From the NCBI GenBank assembly GCA_038373865.1, contig JAXGGA010002963.1, positions 47,269 through 111,268 of the forward strand: a DNA stretch of 64,000 nucleotides, in the 5' to 3' direction. A program made the translations under genes and the position numbers. Of the stretch, positions 24,554 through 36,500 are shown piece after piece. Origin of the DNA: Uloborus plumipes. Its lineage: Eukaryota > Arthropoda > Arachnida > Araneae > Uloboridae. The notes beneath the pieces are model-generated. The model saw only the letters and a program-made list of their open reading frames with translations, had not been told where the DNA came from and did no database searches. The stretch's first letter is position 1. The number at the start of each line of letters is the position of its first letter.

Positions 24554-27500
24554 AAAATTTTTCTTTTCTAGATTTTTGAAACAATTGTTACGAATATTCG
24601 CCGCAAAAAAGGATTCAAAAGTTAAAAGATTGAAAGAATTCAACCTTCGTTTTTTAAAAAATTTCTTCCAGGGAATTTTTAGAAACATGAAATTATATTG
24701 AAGGATTATAAAAATTTTGATGCCAAATAAACCAATGACATCAAATAGACAGAATGCATTTCGTCAAAATGATATATCTAAGGATCAGCTCGAAGTCTTA
24801 TGATTCTTATTTCTCATTGCGTCTGGTGCAAGATTTGCACCAATCAGAATCAATTAAACCTTTTTTTTTTTTTTTTTATTTATTTATTTTTTAATTTAAA
24901 AGTAGTTTCCAGAAATCGCTACAAACTACTATTTTTTTGTATCGTGCTACTCACTACTCTATTTTTTTTCAAAAAGTAGTGCGCTACACTACAAACTACT
25001 AAAAAATGTAGTTACTACAGTAGTTTCGCTACATGTAGCGCGCTACTTCCGACCACTGTGCTAAACACCTTTTTTTTTTTTTTTTTGTGAAGGGGTTTAT
25101 GTAAAATTTAAGGCTCAGAGCTTAATTTTGTTTTGCAAATTGGCTATTTTTATTATTTAAGCTGTCTACTGCACTTTCTCGTTGCTTTTATTGCATATTT
25201 TAGCATACAAAAACTCACCTTTTTGCATTAAAGAAAAGGTTCTTTGAAACCCCCAAACACGTGTCTGTAGTTTCCTGCAAATATGTACCTGCTTACATTG
25301 TTTTATTTTCTTTTAATTTTCAAGGGCAAAGGTTTCTTGCAAGCTTATTTTGTCATCGTATGAATTATTTCTTTTGATCTTAATTTATTTTTTCATTCAT
25401 ATTATTTTGTTGCAAATTTATTTATTTATTTATTTATTTATTATTTTTGCAAACTTTTACAAGAGTATTAATTCCAAGAAGAGCATATGCGCTATTCCGG
25501 ATAAATTCAACTGCAAAAAGTGAAGCTGTAATTATTTTGGGGATGAAATTGCATTTGGAAAATTATTGATAATACACAGATTTCCTGTTAACAGTCATAA
25601 GATTTATTTCACACCGATTCCATCTGGTATGAATCAAATTACACTCTCATTAGAAAAGAAAGAGATTTATTGCATTTGAAATACATTCCAGATTCTCTAA
25701 AAAATTCTTCAAGTGATTACGCGACGATAAATCTTTGGGGAGCTCATGAGAAGAAACATGGCTATAACAAGTCAAATTATCCAATGATGAATCATCGTAA
25801 GAACCACTTAAGAAGAACAGATTAGTAGCTAAATTGTGCAAATCATGCCTTAATTTATAATAGTACATAGTTAAATCTTTCCCTGTAATGCTATCCTCAG
25901 GGGTGCCCACCCCCAAACTCAATAGAACAAATCCCCCCCCCCCGGATTTTTCACAACCCTCTTGTGCTTTTTATTTTTTATTTTTAACCATCTTTTTTAT
26001 TTTATTTATTTTTTTTAATATTTTAAAAATTTTTAAGTATTTTTTTTTAATTATAAGGGCGATTCTCTGTAAACTCGTCATTCTTCACTCGAAATCATGG
26101 TTCTCATGGTTTTTTGAAATGTTCGTATAATTATAATACTATTGCTCAGAAAATGAATCTATTACTTTGGTTTGAAAGAGGGCCAATTGAAGTTTATGTT
26201 TTTCTGATAAATCATGATAGGGGGTTACTCCCCTGCCTAGTATAACTAGGCAGGGGACTGTGCTAGGTAGCTGTATTTTTGCCCTTTGTAGCGTAATATC
26301 TGCAAAACTATTGGAACATAATTAGTTTCAAGACTACCTATAAATTTAGGCAGAAATCGTGGACATAATAACTAATATGTTTCATATTTAAACTAATTGC
26401 CATTAATAAAATCACTTCCCAGAGGACTGTTTTCGCAACGATCACGATGCATACTTTCAGCACAAATGTGGCTCTCGAACTGAACAAAGTGGCGTTTCAA
26501 CACCGTTCACGGCGATTTCGTCAAATTCACACTGATTACTTTAAACTTCATGCCAAAAAGAATTTGCAAAAGTTATAGATTTTTCGTATTACAGCTTTGA
26601 ATTTGTTGCAGGGGACTGTTCGAAAAAACTCTGGACAGAATTTACTTGACAATTTTAAGTTTTAGAAATACGTAATTATACTTTATTTCATAAGAAAAAT
26701 ATAGCTTCATTATTCTATTTTTAGATATTAATTGCCAAATTTATGTAGTGTTAATAGGTTTTTTGAAATACTATCTTTAACAGTTAAACTATGGGATTCG
26801 GACAGCCAGGGGACTGTGTTTTTGGTGCTTAGATAATTTCTAGAAAAAAAAATTAAATTGTTATCGCTCCAAATACAATTGGCCCACAAAGTATTAATGC
26901 TTTTCTTGTATTAAGAGCGATAATTACTTAATTACACTTTATTATTTTTAAAATACTTGGTCCGGACAGCCAATTACCAGTTTACAGAGAATCGCCCATA
27001 ACTATTATTTTTTGTATTCGTACAAATAGTGCGCAGAATAGAATATCTTTTTTTCTCTTCCAAATATTCCAAGCACACACACACACAAAATAAATAAATA
27101 AATAATGAAGTCATTAAAGAAATAATTTAAATTAAAAAATTAAATTCATGACTAATTTTCATTTAAAAAAATCAGTACATAATTTAAATTGAAAAATTAA
27201 GTAATAAATAATTTAAATGAATAAAAAAAAATAGTTTCAAAAAATACCCCCCAAAAGATTTGATGGCACAACTTGCGCCATAATAACATCCTGTGGGCAC
27301 CCTTGGCTATCCTTGCCCATTATTTCTGAGCCTTCCACAAGTTCTACCATCTAATTTTTGTTTAAAAAAAAGCAATAAAATTCTCTTTTTTACCTCAACC
27401 GAGGAGTTTATCAGCAATGATTACAGAATAGAAGAGGCAAATCTCTACATTTTATTCTATCATTTTTTCTAATCTTATCTTTTTCCTTGATAATGATAAT

Positions 27501-30500
27501 TACGGCAGAAGTTATCACTCTAAATATAAATCGCTGGGCAATTTTTCCCGAAAATAGATGTTTGAAGCTCTTTTGCACAGTTCAAAATCGGAAATTTAGT
27601 GGGATTTGTGAAAAATACATTAACAATTTCGATGTCTTGTCAATTGAATCTTCTCACTTTAAGAGGAAATCCTGGTTTGGAAGGCTTAAAAATCGATTGT
27701 TTCAGGATTTTTTTTTTTTTTTTTAGATTAAAAAAGAAAAGGCAAGTCTAGCGAACTTTTTAGTTTATTTTATTACATGTCTGAACATGGGAGCCAAAAT
27801 TCACATGCAACCGGTTTTTATGCACATTCATGCAACTGGTGTTTTCAATCAGCGAGACAGATGGTGCTCGTGATATTCATCCGAAACCAAAAACCAAAAA
27901 AAAAATAATAATAATAATAATTTTTATATATTTTTCTTGTATATATGAACTGAAAACAACTAAAAAAACTTTTCTCTATATATTTTTTCCCCATGTTCAA
28001 GCATGAAATAAAATAAGCTAAAAAGTACGGTAAAGAAAAAATTCCACGAAAAATCATCGATAACTAGGATAAAGGAAAGGACTAATAATATCAATAAAAT
28101 AAAGGACCCTCCCCCCATTAGGTTTTCTTTAAAAGTGCATATTTCTTAAGTATTAATACAATCAATCCAATAATATATCAGTAAATACGGTAAAATGCAC
28201 ACAAAAAAAATATTTTCTTTTTTCAGTTTTATCCAAACAGAAAAATAATTTTTAAAAAATTTCACGAAGGCTCAATTTCAATTTCTTTTTCAGTTCTTAT
28301 GTTCCGATAAGAAAATATAGCACTACAAGACCTTTCAGAATAATGGCCAACACTATTTAATAACCCTAAAATAATTGAATATACAGTCATTCGGTAAACA
28401 TTTTCAAAATATGCCAAAAAAGAATAATTTATTTTTAAGATTTAATTACAGTGAAATATTTAACCAAATATTGCAACCCTTCAATCAGCTCTTTTGCAGA
28501 AGGTTACTAAAATTTCCCATTGGCTGATAGGTTCAAAAAAGGAGCCAAACTATGACGACTGTTCTGTTTAACCTAACTTTTACATTTTAGAGATAGTTAA
28601 ATACACAAAACTACGAGGGTTGTTTTTTTTTCAACCTCCGTTAGGCTATAAAAAATAAACGGATTCAAATAAAAATAAAAAAAATATATCAAAAGTAAGG
28701 TACAATCCTCTACAATTCTCTACATTATCACCTTGACTATTGAAGCATTTTTTATATCTGTAAACGAGCTTTATAATAGACTCCTCGTAGAATGTTGCCG
28801 CCAATGATTGGAAGTGAGTTGTGACGGTGTCTTTGGGTTCCACGCCACTTTGGAAGGCAGATGCCTTTCCAGACCCCAAGCAGGGGTCTCTCCAAGCAGG
28901 GTTGATGGTCATTGCCATGCCCCCAAGCAGGGGGGCATGGCAATGCCCGTCATCATAGCGCTTGTGTAACAAAAACGGTTTCTCCAGCAATTTCATGCAT
29001 TCTATGGGTCATTTTTTAACACCTACCATTAAGTTCCGACAGAGCACCAAGTGACTTAAATGTGTTCCCTGAACTGAAGCAGAGACTTGGAGATCCCTGC
29101 TTGGGGTCTGGAAAGGCATCGGGCTTCCAAAGTGGCGTGGAACCCAAAGACACCGTTACAACTCACTTCCAATCATTTGCGGCTACATTCTGCGAGGAGG
29201 CTATTATAAAGCTCGTTTACAGATGTAAAAAATGCTTCAATCGTCAAGGTGATAATGTAGAGAATTGTAGAGGATTGTACCTTACTTTTGATTTAAAAAA
29301 AATATTTTTTTTCATTTGAATCCGTTTACTTTTTATAGCCTAACGGAGGTTGAAAAAAAAACAACCCTCGTAAAAACTCCCCCAGTTTTGCTCTTGCTAT
29401 TTGTTATTCCGTTCTTATAAGACATTTCTTATTGTATGAATTATTTTTTTCTGTAAGGTAATTGCACCAAATAAATCTAACATAAGGTTCATGGCTCATT
29501 TAAGATTGAATTGACTCTTATTTTTGTACATTAATACAATGACTTATAAAAAATGAAAAAAAAAAGTTCCGTGTAAAAATTTAAGTTTAAATTATGTTTA
29601 TGAGCAGTTTAACAAAAAATGGCAAATTGGATTTGTTAAAAACACCGGACTCCAATAAGATTAAGATCAATATCAATAGACTCATTCTAGGCACAGATAA
29701 ATCGTTATTTTCTGGTTTTTGGTCACTTCTGCGCACAGTTTGCGCACATATATGTAGCTCAGGATCATATACTTCATCCTATCTTTCGGTGTCCTAAAAA
29801 TGGACACCGGCTCCCTAATAACGCCAATCATGGCCTTATCGGGCAACAGTCTACTTTTCTAGGGTTATTAAATCACAGAAAAAGTGAGAGTATACGACGA
29901 CATTTCTCAGTCAAGAAATCGTCAACTACATGATTTAGGCTTTGTAGAATAATTAACAACTTTTTGTACTAATAAACTAAGCTGAGCTACGAAGAAACAA
30001 AATTTTCTATAAAATAAGGTCATTTATTTTGACAAGACTATTTTATAATATAGCGGTTGCTGCACTTTTGCCTGCTAATAAGACTAATAGCGCGGAAAAG
30101 TTGCGAATTATGAAGACAAAAAGAAGGAAAAAAAAATTATCGAAATCGGTTGATATCTTCCGATCGCGCATAAGGCCTAAAATTTGACAAAAAATGAAAA
30201 AAACTTTATTTTTGCGATTTTTTTAAAAATTTTTGAATTGGATGTTTTCGAAATGTAATAATGCAGAAAAGTAGCTAATTGTAAAAACAAAAAGAAGGAA
30301 AAAAAAATTATCGAAATCCATTGATATCTTCCGATCGCGCATAAGGCCTAAAATTTGACGAAAAATGAAAAAAACTATATTTTTGTGATTTTTTTAAAAA
30401 TTTTTGAATTGGATGTTTTCGAAATATAATAATGCGGAAAAGTAGCTAATTGTAAAGACAAAAAGAAGGAAAAAAAAATATCGAAATCCATTGATATCTT

Positions 30501-33500
30501 CCGATCGCGCATAAGGCCTAAAATTTGACAAAATATGAAAAAAACTTCATTTTTGCGATTTTTTTGAAAAAATTTTGAATAAAATGTCATAATTTTTTCG
30601 CGCAGAAAAGTTTATAATTATGAAGACAAAAAGAGGGATAAAAAGGAGGAAAAAAAATTATCGAAATCGATTCATATCTTCCGGTCGTGCCTAGGGCCTT
30701 AACTTTGACAAAATATGAAAAAACATCATTTTTGCGATTTTTTGTTTAATTTTTTGAATTAGATGTTTTCGTAATGCAATAGTTTGTAACGTTTACTAAT
30801 ATAGCCTTAAAACATTGTGCTTTGATTTTGTTTTGGTCAGTTAATATCTTCCGGTTGCTTATTAACCCCAAAATTACCCAAAATAATAATTAAAAAAAGT
30901 TACATTCTTACGCGTTTTTGGTTTTTGATGACTAATTTTTTGTGAAACAACCGTAGTATTTTTTGAGACAGACTGACAATAATATAGAAAAATAAACTAC
31001 CACAGGTTCAGTCGATGTTATCCAGTTGCGAAAAGCCTTAGAAACTCTCATGCGCAGACGTCGGACAGCAATTCAGGCAACGTCGCTCGCCTGGCTACGG
31101 TTCTCTTCCACTCCATCACCGCCTTCCTAGGACCATGTCATCTGTCTGCCTATATTGTTTTTTCAGTCTGCCCTTCTATGTAGTAATCGCAGTGTACTAT
31201 TATTTATTTCAATCTAGCTGTTTTTATTTTGAAAATCTTGTAGTCTTCTGTAATGATGTAGTTTCCTGCTGTGTGTGGACTCTGTGATTTAACAAAAAGT
31301 TACGTAATAACAAGACAAATACTCTAATAACGAGACAAATATTTGACTGCCCCACTTTTGGCACTCCAAAGAACTGCCATCAACCAAACTGCCTACTAGC
31401 GAAGACACCATTATTAATTTCTAGTGCCAATTTTAACCTTCCTTGAGTACGGCACCTAATAATGTCCTTGCTAGTGGACGGCTTGTTTGATGGCAGTTCT
31501 TTTGGAGAACCAAAAGTGGGGCAGCCAAATATTTGTCTTGTTATTTGGCCCGGCAATTGTATAACTTTTTCGTTAAATTATCGAGTTCACACAGAGCAGA
31601 AAACTACATCATTACAGAAGACTACAATATTTTCAAAATCAAAACAGCTAGATTGAACTAAATAATAGTACACTGCGATTACTACATAGAAACGCAGACT
31701 GAAAAAACAATATATTTTCATTTCACTTCACACCTCCAGGGTCCCCCGTACCTACCATAGCTTCGTGGTTTAACCGGGATAGGGCCCTGAAGGGCGCTCT
31801 GTTCTTAATTTTGAACCAGAACCTAGGGTCGAGCAAACCCTAGGCCCAGCACCCCCCAGAGGTATCGTTTCACTTGGAGGACTTTGTGACCACGACATTT
31901 TTAACGCCTCCCAGCCACCATTAATCAAGACGGTGGATCTTTGATCGGCTGGAATCGAACCCGGGTCCCTCCGGACACGAGTCCGATGCCTTACCGATCG
32001 GGCCACCACGACCCCGAAAAAAAAAAACACAATATAGGCAGACAGCTGACGTGGTCCTAGGAAGGCGGCGATGGACTGGAAGAGAGCCGTTGCCAGGCGA
32101 GCGACGTTGCCTGGATTGCTGCCCGACTTCTACGCATGAGAGTTTCTGAGGCGTTTCGCAACTGAATAATATCGACTGCACCTGTGGTAGTTTGTTTTTC
32201 TATATTATTGTCAGTCTGTCTCAAAAAATAATACGGTTGTTTCACAAAAAATTATTCATCAAAAATCAAAAACGCGTAAAAATGTAACTTTTATTTAATT
32301 ATTATTTTGGGTAATTTTGGGGTTAATGAGCGACTGGAAGATATTAACCGACCAAAACAAAATCAAAACACAATGTTTTAAGGCTATATTAGCAAACGTT
32401 ACAAGTATTGTATTAAGAAAACATCTAATTCAAAAAATTAAACAAAAAATCGCAAAAATGAAGTTTTTTCATATTTTGTCAAAGTTTAGGCCCTAGGCAC
32501 AACCGGAAGATATTAATCGATTTCGATATTTTTTTTCCTCCTTTTTATCCCTCTTTTTGTCTTCAAAATTATAAACTTTTCCTCGCGAAAAAATTATGAA
32601 AACATTTCATTCAAAATTTTTTCAAAAAAAAAAAAATTCGCAAAAATGAAGTTTTTTTCAAATTTTGACAAATTTTAGGCCTTATGCGTGATCGGAAGAT
32701 ATCAATGGATTTCGATAATTTTTTTTCCTTCTTTTTGTCTTTACAATTAGCTACTTTTCCGCACTATTACATTTCGAAAACATCCAATTCAAAAATTTAA
32801 AAAAAAAATCGCAAAAATGAAGTTTTTTTCATTTTTTCTCAAATTTTAGGCCTTATGCGCGATCGGAAGATATCAACCGATTTCGATAATTTTTTTTTCC
32901 TTCTTTTTGTCTTCATAATTCGCAACTTTTCCGCGCTATTACAAATTCGAAATAAAAAAAAATGTTTTTTCGGCCCACCCTACTGCTTATTGACCACACT
33001 TTTTCATTAGTTCTGTTTCCTGATAATGATAAGGTCTCGATCTAGCGAATTTTTGCTCTCTTACATAAACAAAATGAGAATTTAGCCTTTTTTAGTCCAC
33101 ATAGCCTTATTTGGTGTAGCCATTTTATAACCTGCTTATTGTATATTTTTGAAGACATTTATCATTTACTGAAAGTAAAACCTGGTTTATTTACTTACAG
33201 TTACTACTTTACAGTTGTACTTACTTTCAACGCCTGCATATGATGGTATGTGGTACAACATTATTGGAAGATTTGGAGCTGCATCAGATATTGCTTTAAA
33301 ATAAGCTATCAGATGATCTAAAAAAGGGTAAAGAAATAATTAATTTATAATTTTAGAATCGTTTTTTAAACAATGTTTAAATTATTACAATAAAAGAAAA
33401 CGATCCTACAAATTTCCTTATTTTCATTTACAGTAATTCTTACTTCTCTAAGCTTCTATATCTTTAGACTATGCACTATTATCTAAGTGTATGAAAGGAA

Positions 33501-36500
33501 TTAAATGTTTATTGAGATTATAGTAAGATTTTCCATAACACAAGATGTGTTTAAAATTTTTCAAAAATAATGAAATCCTATTATCGAATAGATTTTCTTA
33601 CAAAGATAATTTCGCATGAATATATTTTTAAAAATTCAAGTGGTTTTATTAACGCATTAGTTTGAAATACTTCTTTCTTTTTTTTTTAATAGAGAATTTT
33701 TAAACAGAAATCTAAACCACTTCGAAATTCAATATCTTTTCCGTTGGTGTTGAATTTCTCCATATAATTTAAAGTACCAGACACGGAATTTTATGTTCGG
33801 ATCCCGATATTGCCAAAAATCCACTAAGTACATGTCGAATACAAGTTCATCCATGGGTCCGAAAGTCCTATGATCAGTCTCGAGCAGTTACCATGGATGT
33901 CGAGTTCATGGAGACTTTCCCTCCCCTTCATAACTAAGCTTACTTGTGAAGGTGGTTCTGACACCTAGACAAAACAAAATTTTATCCTTCCCCATTTGGG
34001 GGCCTCACTTTCACAAGAGCCGCTCCCTCCTACCTTGAATCTCCCAAGTGATATCAAAAACTACTACAATAACATTGTTTAATACACAATTGATGCATCG
34101 AAATTGTTCTACAAGAATAAACCAAATTGGGATTAAAAAACATATTTTCAGTGGAAAACTTATAATATCTTGTGAGCAACTATTGTAGAACAAAAAAAGT
34201 ACCAGTAAATACTATTTTATTAAATATTATATTTACCGTGTGTCTGAGGCTTGTAAAATAACTGTGGAAGGGATGCAATGCCAGTGGCTCCAATTCTTTC
34301 AGCGTGCGATGCCTAAATAGATTAAAAACAGAAGGTTATTGTCAAAGAAAAGATTTTATGGAACAACAGAAAGAAGACAACAAATCCGATTATAATACTG
34401 TATCAACGACTGAAGAGTAATCTCTTTGCAGTGGTTGTTTGGTTGTTTACACAGGGGCGGATGCATGCTAACCTTTTTAGGGGGGGGGGTCATGCTGAAG
34501 AATGTCAGAGCCTCTACAACTCGCAGTACTTGTACTCCCAAAAACAAACCTCTTAAAAATTTCAATTTAAAAAAAAAGAAAAAACTGCATAGTTTTCTTG
34601 AGGTTACCAAGTTTAAGACTTAACGAACGACCGTAGTTTTGTAAAAATAATACCTTTATATGTATATAATTTTTTAACTTCTTATAGTATAATATAATTA
34701 GTTATTATTGCATTATAGTTGTTTAGTTTCATGATAATTAAAAAGTCGAACTTTGTACAAATATTGAAGAAATATTCAGAAGATTGTAAAAACAAATTTT
34801 TCTTGCAATGAGAAAAATAGGCTCTTGGTCACTTTCTACTAAACTCGTTGATTAATTTTTAATTTGTACTTCATGAGTCTGCTTACCAGTTCCTTGGCAT
34901 CTTTCAAGCTGTTGGCTCCAACTTGAATTATAACCAGCTCTAACCTGAAAGTAAAAATAAAAGATAAATAAATAAATTATGTCAAACATCACATTTCCTT
35001 CATCAGCTTTCAAGAAAGTATTTTTAAAATTACCATCCATTCAAAAGCTGAAAGAAAATTGAGTGCAGAGCTACAGATAAATTGTAGGTACAAAAATATG
35101 TGTGTAAATTGGTTGCAGAAATATTTTTCGTCTAAACTAGCAAGAACACGCTTAGATAAAAAAGGAGAAGGGACGTAAAGGGAAGCTGTAAAATTGGAAT
35201 GAATAATTTTAAATTGGTAACCCTATTATTTTATTCAACCTTATTCAATTCAGGAACAGAAACACATGGCTTACTAGTCAACCAAAAGAATGCAAGATAA
35301 GAAATGAAGACAACCAAAAATGAACCAAGGGACAAAAAAAGAAGAAAAATGAAATTATATATAATTTTTTTAATTAATTTATTTATTTATTAATTTTTTA
35401 TTCCTGAATTTATTTTTAACAAATCTCTCCCTCCCAAATGTCGAAAAAACTGGAGAGAGGGTAAAATCATTGGCTAGGGAAGAAGAATTTGTCCACACGG
35501 AATAAACTTCCGAAATATCAAGAATCAAGGTCTGAGAACGTGGAACGTTTACTGATAAATCGAACAAAATAAAACTTGGAGCAATGGCCCGAAATCCCTT
35601 AACGCTGTTTAATCGAAGAGCGGGAGAGATCTTTTTACATTTAATGTAATTTTAATGCTCTTTCAGGGAGTGTTGAAGAGCTCGTTTAGTTTGACCTATG
35701 TAAGAAAGACTACATTGGCAAAAGGTATCATTAATATTAAGTTGCTATGGCAATTGTTGGAAGCCTGAAAGTTAGTAACCAACATCTCATTTGAAAAAGA
35801 AATTGTTTTGTAAATTAGTGAATGCAAACTTTTTTAATATTTCAACAACTTGTCAACGAACTGTTGAATAAAAATGCAAAATAAGAATATAAACACACTC
35901 AGAAATAAAATAATCGCCTGAGTTAGAGAGCTTAGTTATTTTTTGTAAATAGAGCGAAGAATGTTTTAAAATGTAGCCAAAATCCAGCACCATAGCTTTA
36001 AGATTTTTTAATATTTCGGGAGAGGGGGGAGAGCAGAATACAAAAAGCCTTAGAAACGCCAACTGCTGTTGTTAAGCATTTTGATCTTTGATGAAGGGTC
36101 ACCGTCTCCTTGAAATAGCCATTAGAAATATTAGCATTTGGAAAACGAACTATTTACTTGTTTTTTCCAGCTTTTACCCATGCTTCAGCAATAGTTTTTC
36201 TTTCTTCCACACTTAGTGACAATCCTTCGCCAGTCGTTCCATTAACTAAAAAATGATACGGGTATTCTTAAAAACGATGTAGAAAAGATAACAATTACAT
36301 CAATTATTGAGCAGAAAAATGCATTAACAATAATTCACAAAATATATTAATTTTAAACCCAACAATTGATAAACACATAGTATAGTGCAAGCCTTGGGTA
36401 CATAGATATTGACCAATAACAGAATTCACAGATTTCTAAAAAGAAATGAATCGGAACGAGTAATTAAATTATGTTCTCTTATCACGAAGAAGCAACCGGA

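Larger units (their letters stand above)
30085..32941. mobile_element. Giant palindrome, arms about 1.2-1.3 kb, loop about 45 bp
   Basis: The left arm (30085 to about 31413) is repeated in reverse from about 31458 to 32941. Outer ends share TAATAGCGCGGAAAAGTTGC; inner ends share AACTGCCATCAA. The outer half of each arm is a tandem array of about four 170 bp units containing ATATCTTCCGATCGCGCATA and GATTTTTTTAAAAATTTTTG. The right arm carries a SINE (31715-32028). No protein-coding capacity is evident and no clear TSD. It resembles Foldback-type elements in shape. It lies in the 11.3 kb NPL intron. Confidence 0.88.

Noticed and set aside
24452..24701. Open frames with poly-Lys or poly-Phe
   Set aside because: Produced by a long T run inside the hAT-like element at 24223-25058.
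31951..32007. Possible tRNA gene (A and B boxes)
   Set aside because: The promoter boxes fit, but no cloverleaf with a paired acceptor stem is seen, and the TSD and tail show it is a SINE head.
31770..32181. Overlapping minus-strand frames of 86 residues with Arg- and Pro-rich content
   Set aside because: They read through the tRNA-derived SINE and the palindrome arm; no family features.
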